Source: Tigriopus japonicus (lineage: Eukaryota; Arthropoda; Copepoda; Harpacticoida; Harpacticidae). Taken from it: DNA of 64,000 nucleotides. Shown here in pieces: positions 43,817 to 56,139 of the stretch. The stretch spans positions 1,606,588 through 1,670,587 of the forward strand of contig CM021313.1 of the NCBI GenBank assembly GCA_010645155.1. Reading direction: 5' to 3'. The number at the start of each line of letters is the position of its first letter. The first letter of the stretch is position 1. The translations under genes were made by a program, and so were the position numbers. The notes under the pieces were generated by a model. The model had not been told where the DNA came from, searched no databases, and worked only from the letters and a program-made list of their open reading frames with translations.

Positions 43817-43884
43817 ATATACGCCGTTGTTTTAATATGGGTCAGCCAAAGTTCGATTTCGTCCTTTGAGAATATTGTTCAAAC

Positions 43885-44334
43885 CAAGAACCACTGAATT
43901 TCACTGGACTGGGAGGCTAACGAGAGGAATCATGATTTCCACTAGGAACAGTTCAATTACGTTCTTCTGCAAATGAGACCTTGCTTATGTTGATAAGAAT
44001 ACGTATTTTAATTTTCAGCTCAATCGAACGCCGGAGTCAAAAGATATGCTCTCTCAAAGTTCAGTGCAAATCCTACCGACAATGAATGAACTAGCCCTTT
44101 TCTGGTAATTGTTTTACCACAAAAGGGCGAATTCATTCATTATATGCTCTCTTCAGTACCTAAGTTTGAGAAGGCATAACTTTTCACTGCGGCATTCGAT
44201 TGAGCTCAATTTGAAATATGTTGTCTACTGAATACAAGCCAGGTCTCGTTTCCAGAAGAACGCAATTGAATTAATCCTTCTAAAAATCACAATTCTCACC
44301 ATTAGCCTCCTACTCCAGTTTTTAGTGCTTCTTG
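43885..44334. mobile_element. Palindromic fold-back MITE, copy 2, nested, 7-bp target duplication
   Basis: 450 bp, homologous over its whole length to 8194-8649. Ends are CAAGAACCACTG and AGTGCTTCTTG, and its centre (CTGGTAATTGTTTTACCA) lies near 44112. Exact duplication TTCAAAC at 43878-43884 and 44335-44341. The equivalent place in the relative at about 52720-52760 is uninterrupted. Confidence 0.9.
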
Positions 44335-44600
44335 TTCAAACATAGCCATTGAAAATTGAACGACGAAATAGATTTCACCAATATTTTAGACAATCCGTGA
44401 CCTACGTGTGCCTAATAATAAAAAATAAAGAAAATACTCATAAATGTATCTTTAAGTATGTTTTAAGTAACATTACTTCAATTTTTGGCCTCTGACCTTG
44501 TTCCCAAAATCATATGCAACATGTCTCCACACTTGAAAACTGGTCTCAAATATGTTTGGAACATAAAAATGCTTTTTTTCGGTTCAATTAGGCTCAGTGT

Positions 44601-45465
44601 ACCGTTACACTAATATCTCCTTAGCTTGATGTTTTCAAGTATGTCTTGGTAGTTTAAGTTTGTCAGATCCTTCGGAATCCTTCTATTACTATAACTTGAG
44701 ATTCTTAAGGTTTCATATGTTGGTTGCGTTGCATGCGATGAGATTCTTTAGACGGGAGATGGGATAATTATGGCAATCCTAGGTTGGAGAACACAAGATG
44801 AATTTTGTATCTGAACTGCAGATATTTCATCAAGGTGCTGAGAATCTTTGGTTGCAAATGGAAGCTTTTTTGACTAGTTGAAAATTTGATCTTGAAACTA
44901 AAAATTCTTTCAAAAGTTTACAGATTTTCTAAAACTAAAATTGTCTTAAATCTTTATCAATTTTGGCCAAATTCGTATATAAAAGTGCAAACAAAGGTGA
45001 AAAGAGCAAACAAGGCAGAAAAATATGTTTATGATACCAAAAATCTGTTTACACTATTTGCCGGTCCCTAAAGATTACATGTGACCAGACATCGCAATAT
45101 AAAGCCGTCGATGGCACTATTTCCGGCTCACAGCATCAAAGCGGCAATCAAAGGCAAAAATTGCTTTCTATTGTACTAAGAAATTTTCAGTTCAATTTTA
45201 AACAAGAGGCTAGTTGGCAAAGTTCAACTTGACATTTTGACATGCTGATTTTTTTTTCAAAACTAAATATTTGGAAAAGGCAAAAAGTACCCAAATTTTT
45301 TGAAAGTGCGTTGTAAGCTTTTTTTGGTAAAAAGAGCCGAAAAGAAGGTTAAGGCAAAACCGTTTCAAGGCTTTTTGCTGTGAATATTAAAAGTCATCTC
45401 AAAAGCTCTAACGAACTTTTGTCTCTGTAGTTGTGAGTGCTTCTATTTTTACTCAGAGCTTGTGT
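44601..45465. other. AT-rich intergenic DNA, nothing identified
   Basis: No gene supported. A phrase GTGACCAGACATC at about 45080 also occurs near 15789 and, inverted, near 46995, suggesting an older dispersed repeat whose limits I could not set. Confidence 0.35.
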
Positions 45466-45472
45466 CTCATAC

Positions 45473-45639
45473 CAGGAACCACTGTACTTCAGGACGAATT
45501 TCAAAAATACATTCTGGGTCCGATCATTGTACTATAATGTGAGGTTTTTGCAACAAATGTATTGTTCCGTTGAATTTTCATTGTACTAATCGGACCCAGT
45601 GTGTATTTTGAAAGTAATCCTGGCTTGAGCCATCCTTGC
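45473..45639. mobile_element. Short palindromic MITE, copy 2, with 7-bp target duplication
   Basis: 167 bp, almost identical to 35398-35563. It is flanked by exact CTCATAC repeats (45466-45472 and 45640-45646), different from copy 1. The near-identity of the copies suggests recent activity. Confidence 0.9.
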
Positions 45640-45767
45640 TCATACACTTCAAAAATGTTAAGCTTTCTGACCCATTCGCCTAAATCAAGACTGGAGTTGC
45701 AACACAATGCCAAAAACTGAATTCGAAACACATCAGTAGTATAGTGTGGAAGAATATGTATGAAGAT

Positions 45768-46771
45768 CAAAGACGGCCAAAATAAAAACTATTTTTAAAT
45801 CTTGTTCTAGGCCCTAAAATGTCATTAAGGACAGCTCGAAATATGCTAAAAATGTGCTCTAAAACCTTAAATATGCTAAAAACTGCTCGAAACAAGCTCA
45901 AGAAATGCGCTTAAGATTTTAAAACTTGCTTTTAAACCATAAAAAAACATACTTTTTGATATAAGGACTAAGAGCAAAACTTTTGTTTAATCATACAGTT
46001 CAGGTTTCGGGGCTGCTATTTAATCTCAATGGCATATCAAAATTGCCTAAGAGAGGGGCAACATCAAAAATGTCCCAAAATGCTAAAATCAAATTCCCAG
46101 CTCTTCTGGAAAAGAAGTTCTGCAAAAAAGCATAAATCTTTATTAGTCATTTACTTATTATCTTAGTACTTATTAAATATGTAAAGCTTAATGTGAAAAA
46201 AAATATAATGGTAGATCATAAAATGTGCTAAGGAACAAAGGTTTCACCTAACATAATTTAAATATTTCATGGTGATGAAAGTATGTATGCATGTATTTTT
46301 AGTTTAAGTATTACAGAATGGGTTTGGAAACAATATTCAAATAGGTCTATAGAGGCAGTGTTTTTGTGAAAGAGTTTACAGCTTGCTTGAATTGTGATTT
46401 GCTGATGTTTCTGAGTTTAGCATAGACGAAGACGACCATAGACGAATTGTAAAAACGAGCTGTTTGGGTGGTCTTTCGGATTGGAAATCATTAGGTTGAT
46501 TTGGCCTTTGTTTGGCCTTTGATCTTGTTATCATATTTTTGGCCTTTGGTATGCAGAATTGGTCTTTTTATGTCTTTTTTTCTTTTTTAATATTTTTTCT
46601 TTATGGTAAAAGACATTTTAAAGGTTTGAAGGAAAACTTGCTGGCATATTTTTGCGATTCTTCAATTGTCGTGAAACCCCAAAATATGCTTGCAACCCAA
46701 AAAATTGCTTCATATGCTTAAAAACTTGTTTTAAGGCCTAAAATGGATAAAGCATAGTTTGGCCGTCTTTA
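45768..46771. mobile_element. Probable TIR element of about 1 kb
   Basis: Ends are CAAAGACGGCCAAAATA and TAGTTTGGCCGTCTTTA, inverted copies over about 14 bp. Flanks ATGAAGAT (45760-45767) and ATGATGAT (46772-46779) match at 7 of 8 positions. The subterminal regions hold repeated AAATATGCTAAAAA(C/T) and ATATGCTTAAAAACTTG phrases. No transposase is visible. Confidence 0.6.
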
Positions 46772-46779
46772 ATGATGAT

Positions 46780-49700
46780 GGTTGAGGAGTTTCAATTCAA
46801 ACAGCAGAAAGCTAATTTGTCTAAATATCCAGGCATTACCCAAATTTTGGATCAAAAGGTTCTAATAGCCCCCTAGGAATATTTGCACCGCGTATCTTAC
46901 TATTTTTTAAAACAATATTATTGCTGTTCTATTGGAGTCTTCCAGGATACGGTGGGCATTGCTTGAACATTTTGACGGCACCACTATTCTCTTTAGCCAT
47001 CTGGTCACACTGCTATGGCTTTTCATGGCCCAAAATGGATTTATGATGGCACAATTCTAAAAAAGCAAAGTTTAGGGTAATATTTAGCTTCTTAAAAATC
47101 ACATTTTCGCACTTTTTTATCACATAAAAAGGCATTTTGACCTCATTAAACTCCAAAAAAAACACATAGTTTCCCGCCCTTTAAATAGGAGTTTCAAAAA
47201 GAACCAATTATTATTTGGTATTAGTTTGTTACTAAAGTTATGGAATTTTCATTTAAGTATAAATCAAAAACATTTGAAAATGAATATATTGCGAATTGAA
47301 ATTAAGCAAATTCGAACTAAGATGTTCGGAATGTTTTCGGATTAACTCGGATTTTATTTTGTTTTGCAAATCCGCTCGGTGTGATCGCAGCTTGATTGGA
47401 AAGATCTCGTTTATTTGAATTTGGAGCCACATGATACCTTTTTTGATCAACACTAGTTACTACTTCACCCCGGTGATTGTCGAATGATCATTGGTCAACA
47501 ATAACTTGTTTTGTTCGCAAGATTTTTATTTAGAACCTGGAAGGCTCTCTGGAATGGCAGTAAGCCAAAACCTCCTCGATTCATCGCTCAATTACCCAAC
47601 CATCAAAACAGTCTTCTCCAACTTCTTGTCGCCACGTGAGGCGTTTTTGGGCGATACTCCAAGAAATGCTTGGAATCCAGGGCCTCCCGCGGTTTGTTCG
47701 CTCGAACATTCTGCTCCAACGGCGTTTGACGGCGCAGCACGCGGTTAAGTTTTGAGAACGTGCGTCGAGTTTCAAATCAACAATAACGAAATTAACTTGA
47801 AATGGTCTTGTAGGCAGTTGTGTTGGATGATTAGTGGTGAAGTGAATGCAGGAAGCTTGATGTTCTCAAAGAAAACTAATTCCTGGTAACTGTAGGTACA
47901 ACAACATGCCGTCTATTTTAAAGAACATGTGATCACAGGATACTTCAACCAAAGTTCCGCCAATTCGCAAATCATGGTAAGAAAACAGGCGTATGTACAT
48001 ACTACTTATTTCAAACATTCCATTGGAAAAGTGAGAACTCCCTCCCATCTATCTTTGAAAACTGTCTTTCTTGTTAGGTCAGAGAAGAACCCAAGATGAT
48101 GTTAGACATTATTCATTGGAGATAAGTTTTTGAGTGAGCTTGGGCGTTGGCTTGGTCATTCAGTGGCTATCATTTCACACCTGGTTTTCAACGTCGGGTA
48201 TATATTTTTAATTAAACCGAACCTTTCTTGTCTGTTGTCTGTTTTGTACTCCACACTCACTGAAATTTAGATCGGGGTCACATTTCAAAAGATTAAAGAG
48301 TGACAACACCAGTCCGAATTGACGAAGGTACCTACAATACTCCATGTAACATAACTTCATGCAGGCATTTTTGAAGAACGAAGAACAGGAAGTTAGGTCT
48401 CTTGGTAGTAAGATCCTTACATTTACCATTTCCAGACCCGCCCCAAAACTCATAAGATTATATTGCGGTGAACTCGTGTTAGCTGGCACGGCGGCCTTTG
48501 AGTTTTAGTACTCGCACTCGACGCAATTAACATCATCATGAGCTTCTCACCGCCGCATCTGGTTGGTTATGCATGACAAGAACAATTTGTTCTGGGGGTG
48601 ACTCCCCCGGTCAAGTTGTTATGCATAAACTCGAAAATACGTTTGCGATGCTAAAATGGGTAGATTTATTTTATGCCAAGCTCTGAACGATTCATCGAGG
48701 TTTTCAAAGCATCATGAACGTTCTCGATTTGTGAACGTCCTTGTCGAATGGGTTTGTTCCTCTGTGTTGTAGGGCTTTTAAGAGGTTAACTTAACCGTGT
48801 TTGACATCTCATGAGTGGCGACAAAATTTTATTGGCCATTTCAAAATGGGGGTTTGCCTCCATCAAGTTATAGCACATTCAGCTTTGCATCTCCAAGCAT
48901 GAAAACCCATCGGAAAAAATAACTAAAGTTTTGACGCATTGAACCCAAATCCACTCATCTAGAATTTTCTTCCTTGAATGACCATGTCTCCTTAGATTAA
49001 AAGTACAAGTCACTGTTAATGTGATAGTCTTCGGAAAGAGTGAAGCACTTTCTCCTTCTAATGTATGACATTAATTTCCAGTGTAAGAGCGGTCAAGCAC
49101 GTGTACACTAAAAAGTTCATCGACATCCATATCCAAATTAAGTAGCTGGATTACTTGTTCGCAAGTCGTACGTACAAAAGTTTATAGCCTTTCTAGTAAT
49201 CGAGTGAAGGGCGCATGCATTCGAGGAAATAATCTGATGGAGTCAGGAGATTGAGGTGGATGTGAGCGGTAATTGATTGGGTGTCATTGACGTGTTCAGC
49301 ACTGTGCGCCAACTTCTGGCGTCAATAAAGTGCCGATGGAAAAGGATAATCGTGGATCATTATGAAGTGTTGAATTCTTACTCTCTGGAAACTTGGAAAT
49401 CCATTTGAGTGCGGACAGTTTTGGCAACGAACTTTAGGGGATGCATTCCTTCAGTCAAAAAGGCGTTGTGCAGGAATGTAATGAGAATGGGTATTTATGC
49501 TTTAATCGTGTTCAACTTGAAATTGAAATACCAATCACGGTCTGCTTGCTCATTTCTCATTACACGGACATTGCAGATCGGTCTATCTATCGGTTTGCTA
49601 TCCAAACATGTTACGAAAATAATGAACTTGAACTTGTGTACATGCAAGTAGCGAAGAAGGTAGCCCGGTCAAGATTAAGAATCAGTCGTTTTTGCCTCGG

Positions 49701-52430
49701 ATAAGCATCGCAGTTCGATAGACAATCAGTTTAGTCCAGCTTAATTAAGCGAAAACTGCCCGTTTGAACGTTGATAGTATGGAGGTCTCACTCCCACGAG
49801 ACCAAGAGGCGGGATTGCACTTCCTGCCCATTTCAGAGGTTGAATGGGCTATTGATCGAATTGATAACACTCCTCTACATGTTCATGCCCAATGTCGAAC
49901 AGCTGTGCCACAATAGTAGTAGGTCGCTATAATTGAGGCAAAAATGTTTCAAATCGGCATTAATCGGTTCTCTTGGCAAGTGCATGAAATTATTTTAAGT
50001 CGGCATTTGCTTCAAGGACCTTTCAATCTCTGAGCGATGGTATCATAAACAGGTTGTCGATATTCTCTTGAATATTGACTCGGATTGCAATTTCCCTGAT
50101 GTGCAATGAAATTGAGTCTGTAACAAGGACTTTGTTCAAAATCTCGTTGAGAATTCGGAAACTTGAATCTTGCTTCCGTGATGTATGGTTGGAATCTAAT
50201 CTCAAGTTGGTTGGTTGGCCCTCCCTCCTCCTGTTCACGGGTCACTTGATGAATGATTGATATGGTCAAGAAATCTCACTTGGAGCTCAAGTGGCCATTG
50301 ATTGTTTTTCGATTTCTCATCCTGTTCTTCGTTTCACCCATTCATTACCGGTTCCACCCGGTTTGGGCTTTGGCTGCAAACTTGCTATTTGCCCAGTCGG
50401 AGGAAGAAATAATTAAAAAATTCCTTCAGTTATGCTTTTGACCCTCGAGGCATTTGGAAGACATTCTCAGAACAATCCCAAATCATCATCGTCATTGTCC
50501 GCCCACAACCTCTTCACATGTCGCCGTAGACAGATAAAGGAAACCTAAAACATTGGAATTGACACGAGAAAGAAAGTGAGGAATGGATTATTTACAAATT
50601 TGAGTTGGGATTCTAATTTCAATTCATGGGCAATATTTGGTCTTCGCCAAAACGACAAGTCTTAATAGATCTTATGGATTGGATTGCATCTTAAAGGATG
50701 CTCCTTTAACGAAACGCATATTTCACAATCATCTAACATGTAATCAAGAAGTCAAAATTAATGGCCACTCCATACACCCTAAACATTCAAGATCGGCGCG
50801 TAAAACAATAGTTGGAATGAAAAATATTAGCTCTTTGATTTATTGCACAATTAACATTCACTTGTAGATGAGGATGCCTCATTATTGAAATGGAGAAAGG
50901 GGTTTAAAACTAAACAAATTTGAAAGATCATGCAAGTTTTCGAACCAAGCAAAAACATTTCTAAAAGTACATTTTAAACGTTGCTTCTGCTTACGTTTTG
51001 ATACTTTTTAATGAGGTGAACCTTAATTTGATGGAAAGTCTGACTTAATGTGACATGTCTTTCTGGTAGGCCAAATGAAATGGGGCTGAACATTGCCTAG
51101 TTACTAAAAGAGCGAAAATCCTTTTATCCTAGTTGTTGTTGCATTTAACATTAACAAATTCTTTGGCCTAACATGCAGCTCTTTCTTTTGGAGGCTGTCC
51201 CCATTCATTTCATTTGCTCCAACGAAAATCGCCTTTTGTCTATAGTGTAGAATTGACGATTTGAACTTTTCTCCTTTTGTACATTCATTATTTTAAATAA
51301 CGTATATGTTTCCTCTCAAGGGTGAGCTACCGGAAAAAAACTGCTCTTGTTTCCCTAATTTTTAAACTTTGAGGTTAAAATTCCAAATGGAAAAGAACGA
51401 ACACAAAGCAACTCTGAGACATCGAAATTGACAGGGAAGAAAAAACTTGACGTCCAAGTGAGTGGGCGGACAAATTAGACCAATGGCTTCTCTGGACCCT
51501 AAACCGCACGAGCGCAAAAAGCTCCCTTCAAACCACTCTCGTGAACGATATCGACCAAATATGGCTTTAAGATGAGAGACCTTTTATGACGTCCGTCAAA
51601 TAATGACTATTTTATCAGGTCATATCTCGCGATTGAGAAGCATGAAGCGGATGAACCACCAAGTTTAAGGATGCCGACTCGATTTGAGAGCTCTTCAACA
51701 CCTCGGCATTTATGGATTTGTCTAGACTCGAATCCATAAATCTAAACTTGAGAGCATCATCACCTCGGATCTTCAATTTCCCTCTGATTTTCAACAGCAC
51801 AAACTCAAAAAATGAGGATCGATCGTCCCTGTGCTTTCTTTTGGATTGGCCTCTAAAGGGTGAAAAAGGGGGCAAAAACATGCCTAACGAGGTGGCAATG
51901 AAATTAAAGCCGATTGACCATGACGTCGAATCATCGAAAGGTTGGTCTTATGAATTCGAGTTTTGTTCGAATTATTTGAATTCCTTTTTCCATTTTGGTG
52001 GTGAGGTGATCGTAAATCCATCTGATTTGTATCTCCGTTCTGACATGTCTAATATCAGGTATAGAAGATGACCTGGTAAATAATTGTGACTTTTGTAATT
52101 ACTTTGTTGTCTATCGGTAGTTGAGACTGTCTGACTGCCAAATCGGCAGATCTTCGAGCATTTTGCCCCACCTCCTTTTTTCTTCAGCAGTCTTTCCATT
52201 TACACGTGTGTAAGGCTGTAAAAGTACTTATGCATTGTTCAGTTCACAGTTTGTCCTCGGGTAATCTAAGGTAAACTGAAATTACTAGGTCGAAAGTTTC
52301 GCTTACGAAACAAACTTTAACTCGAAAAACCAAATGGAGTCTGGATATTGATGCCTTTTTTCCCCATCAGTATCTCCAACCAAACTTAAACTTACACTTT
52401 TCCTCCATTATTGGTTACGTTAACTCTTAT
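46780..52430. other. Long AT-rich intergenic region, nothing firmly identified
   Basis: About 5.6 kb. Patches near 47580-47775, 49409-49704 and 51710-52070 have open frames of 60-119 codons, but none has splice context, a recognisable domain or consistent codon use. A small palindrome (GGATTTGTCTAGACTCGAATCC) lies at about 51714-51735. An exon of an unknown gene could be hidden here. Confidence 0.35.
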
Positions 52431-52439
52431 ACCTGGACA

Positions 52440-52935
52440 CGGTGTCTATTTGAGCTCAAGAAGTCATTTTTAACTTCCAAAAACTTTTGAGACCACTTTT
52501 GAGGTGTTAATGCAATACTGCATAGGAATTTGAATTCTGTTAATTAGGTCACGGGCAAAAAATGTAAGGTCACTTAAAACATACTAAAATATAACTGTTT
52601 GAACATTTTCTTCAATCCAATCTTCAAGTAGTCTTATGGAAATGTCTACCTAAAATTTTGTCGAAATCTACTTAGCCGTTTGTCTAAATTGATGTAATGA
52701 CCCTTTGTTTGGTCCTTTGAGAATGCCGATCAAAAAGGCCGTTGAAAATAGATCCGCGAAATAGATTTCCAAAATTTTTGAGCACAACAATGCTCTTATT
52801 ACATCTAAGACTTTGGTCAAAGTAATTTTTCAAATATTTATATTAAAGTGCGTTTTAAGTAACATAATGTTTTTGCCCGTGACCTATTTAACTGAATTCA
52901 AATAAATGTTCTGCATTGCATTCTTTTTTTTTGGG
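52440..52935. mobile_element. TIR element related to 43310-44600, uninterrupted
   Basis: The left arm (52452-52590, with GTCACGGGCAAAAA and CACTTAAAACATA) pairs with the right arm (about 52850-52920, GTTTTAAGTAACAT and TTTTTGCCCGTGACC). The middle aligns with the 43.3-44.6-kb element across both insertion points. The right end runs into a T-run followed by a G-run (52923-52945) and may be truncated there. No coding sequence. Confidence 0.6.
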
Positions 52936-53016
52936 GGGGGGGGGCGGATTTTTTAATACCGCTACAAGGAATGGGATTCCCTGCAAAGAGAGTTAATGAT
53001 TAATATAGTTTATAAA

Positions 53017-53990
53017 TTACCGTTTATATGAAATTTGATCTGCCAATGAGTTACTGTTGGCAGATCTGTACAACCCTTGAATAGTGGGTTGGTTAGGATT
53101 AGTATATAAAAAATTGTCCAATCCTGGCTTAAATGTTGTTAAAGGATCAGCTCCTACATATTCCCGACGAAGACTTATGGGTAACAAATTGAACAATGAA
53201 GGAGCCCGATAAAGAAGAGAGGAGGACTTCATTGTTCGAACTAGTCTCGATTCCCTTGGATTTGGAGGTGCTCTCAAAAGGCAACTAAAACCTCTACGAT
53301 CACTTCAACTGATCTCAAAGCCTGGGTTAGGACAGAGCCCATGAATGCTCTTGAAAACATACAGTATCAGATACCTTTCATACCTTCTCTGAGTACTGTA
53401 CAACCCTAACTTCTTGAGCCTCTCCCAATACGAGAGCTCTCTCATTCCTGTGAAGTTCCTAGTAAAACATCTTTGGACCTGCTCGACCTTTTGCAAACCT
53501 GCTGAACTCATTGGAGCCCAAATGAGTGAGGCATATTCAAGATGCGGCTGAACAATCGACTTGTACAGAGTTAGCATCGTAATACTATCTCTGGACTTGA
53601 AAGTGCGATAGATCCAGCCGCACGTTTGAAATGCCTTCCCCACTTTCAACTGGATATGCTCATCGAACTTTCCATCATCTTGGATGACAACTCCTAAATC
53701 CCTCATGGACGAGACCTGCTCAATATCACAACCTCCATTGTCTTTGAGTGGAACATCTAATTTGGACGTCCCATACGTCATTGTGCGGAATTTCATCCCG
53801 TTTAAAGCCATGTTACTCTTGGCAACCCAAGAGTAGACTTTCCTCAAGTCCTCAACTAAACATTTTGAGTCCTGACCATCCCTTCCACAAACTAATTTTG
53901 TGTCATCAGCATATGAAGAAATACTGGCTTTTGCTCCACGTCTCATAAGTGGTCTTAAAAGTTTTTCGAATTTGAAAATGACTTCGTGAG
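53017..53990 (-). pseudogene. Non-LTR retrotransposon reverse transcriptase, 5'-truncated and interrupted
   Basis: The minus-strand frame encodes the C-terminal half of a LINE-type reverse transcriptase. It has the catalytic SYADDTKL (YADD box), LGVVIQDDGKF, then LYKSIVQPHLEYASLIWAP and RRYERYLILYVFKSIHGL. After NPGFEIS there is one in-frame TGA (53305-53307). The same frame then continues with LLRAPPNPRESRLVRT and SLFNLLPISLRR to a stop at 53017. Upstream it stops at about 53990 without the palm N-terminus or endonuclease. This C-terminal layout resembles CR1/jockey-like elements. It is a dead fragment. Confidence 0.88.
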
Positions 53991-55305
53991 CTCAAAAACA
54001 CACCGTATGGAATAAACAAGCACAGTTTCAATTCAAAGGAACTTTCAAAAATTTTTATAAGAACTTTTTCAGCACAATTTCAAGATGAAAACGTCTACAA
54101 TATCCTTTGATTATTGCGCTTTTTGCAGCGCAAAATGTTTTCACCTAATTTCAGGTTTTATGTCGGCCTCGATAGTAGAAATTTGACTTACTTCATTTTG
54201 AAGTTCGTTTCAAATCGGAAAATGCACTTAGTTATCATGTTTAAGACGGCTTTTAACATCGAACCGGTTTTAATTATTGTTGCGACTTAATTAAGCCAAA
54301 GTTATTGTGTGGCACACTATTGTGATGTTGATTATTTATGCACAGTCAATGGACCACAAAGTCTCAGCACTTTTTTATGCCCTCCTCAATCTCAGGAAGC
54401 TCAGGGATACCCAAGTCTCGAATGAAAGGCATTGATGGAATGCATTCTTGTTTTACCAGCAATTAACTATCATCAACAATGTTGGTGTAAATTGCTATAA
54501 GCGTATTCTTTTGTTCCAAATGTGGTTGTTACGGCCTCCACATGCTAAAGAACCATTCTTCATCTTTCCAGCAGCGATTACATGTGCATTTTTAGACTTA
54601 CGCGACACATCAAACATGCCCACAGGCATCTAACCAATTCAACAATAAGATATTTCAGGTTTGCTTGATTGAATAATTGAGTGAAATAAATCTGTGAAAA
54701 CAATGGAATGGAAACCCCCATGTGCGAATTGAAAATACAACCAAAGTTAATGTAGGAATACTAGAGATACGAAGTCTCAATATGAAACAGTTTGCTACAT
54801 ACACATACAAATACATACTTTGAACATACGACGTACAGTAGCCAAAGCTGGATATACGAGGAATATTCAATTTCAGCACCAAACTTATTCTTATATCATG
54901 GAATCTTATGTCCTTTATATCAATTTCAATCAGAAGTAAAACATTCTGATATTGAGAGTTATTTTTACATCCAGCTTTGATCGTTACTCTCCACATAACA
55001 ATGAAAACCCATATTTTTAGTTTGAGGCAAAGCATGCTACGAGCATCCTTCCAATATTGCTTTTGACTTCAAGCTTTTTAAGGACTACTAAATTATACTC
55101 TTGAAGCGTTGTATCAGACCCCTCAAGAACATTGAAAAGGCAGAAATAGGTCGGAAGCGAATGGATGAAGAGGGATGCTTGAAGCATGCATCTCCAGACA
55201 AAACACATTTGACCTGATATTGCTGCTGACGGAGAGTATTCTTGTATCCACCTTTGGTTGTGCAGTCAAAGGTTATGCAAAGGTTTATTAAGTATCTCTG
55301 AATTT
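53991..55305. other. AT-rich intergenic DNA, nothing identified
   Basis: The longest frame (minus, 55035-54655) is hydrophobic and AT-driven. I regard it as noise. Confidence 0.4.
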
Positions 55306-55310
55306 CACAA

Positions 55311-56139
55311 TGAAAAATGCAGAACTATCGACGCATGGACGACCAATGGTTGGGCGAAAAGTTGCACCCACGACTGATAAATTTTGGACCATTTACATGG
55401 AAGAGCCAACACAAAAAAATCAATGTTCTTTGGCTATATCTACTTTTTCCTTTACAAACCGTGTGTGTTGGATAATATTTGTGATTTTAGTCGAGTTTCG
55501 TACAAGAGATCCTGGACTTAAATATAGCTAAACAACATCCTCATCCGAGTTCCAAGCAACATTCAACAGCCATGATCTGTTCTTGTCCATTACAAGGCTG
55601 TAAAGATAGGTCAAGGGATCGACTTAGCCTCAAAAGCTTTTTTATGGCATCAATCTGGCACCGCCACAATGAAGTTGTAAATTTGTCGGGGTAAAGTTCT
55701 AATTTTTATTACCTCAGGCACATTAAACTACCTGTCTAGCGCATAAGGCTTTTCCACGATAAAAATAGCCCTTTAGCTCCATATGATCATTTTTCGCTCC
55801 AATCAATCAAAAGCTTTTACTTCTATGGCCCACTTTCAATAAGCAAGTTATTTAAATCTATTCCAAGCGACATGAAAAGTTGGACTCGATCGCGCTTTTC
55901 TAAAAGGAAACGAGCCAAAGAAAGGCATGTGGGTGCCAAATCCAACTTTAAAAAAACTAGTTTTCAATCTCAAGGAAGTTTTTCCCAACGATTGGTCAAA
56001 ACAACGACCTGGAGATCTGATAGGCTCATAATTAAATTTAGAGACCTCGGTTTGGCCAAAGTCCAAACTTCATCAGTCGTGGATGCAACTTTTCGCCCAG
56101 CCATTGGTCGTCTATGCGTCGATGGTTCTGCATTTCTCG
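55311..56139. repeat. Inverted-repeat pair about 0.8 kb apart
   Basis: 55311-55395 matches the reverse complement of about 56055-56139. The shared blocks include ATGCAGAAC, ATCGACGCAT, GACGACCAATGG and GGGCGAAAAGTTGCA, with few mismatches. Probably the ends of a non-autonomous element. No target duplication was defined. Confidence 0.6.

Larger units (their letters stand above)
43310..44600. mobile_element. Terminal-inverted-repeat element containing two nested insertions
   Basis: The left arm, from about 43320 (GTACCCACAG...AATTGAGCTGGAGAAGTCATTTT), matches the reverse complement of the right arm to about 44600 (TTCAATTAGGCTCAGTGTACC). The same family, without insertions, lies at 52440-52935. 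Aligned blocks include ACCTAAAAT, GTCCTTTGAGAAT and GAAATAGATTTC. Two younger elements sit inside, at 43565-43816 and 43885-44334. There is no coding capacity. Confidence 0.65.

Noticed and set aside
47491..47775. Overlapping 85- and 64-codon frames on both strands
   Set aside because: The patch is GC-richer, but neither frame has homology cues or splice sites.
54655..55035. 126-codon minus-strand frame
   Set aside because: Composition follows AT content; no signal peptide, splice or family pattern.
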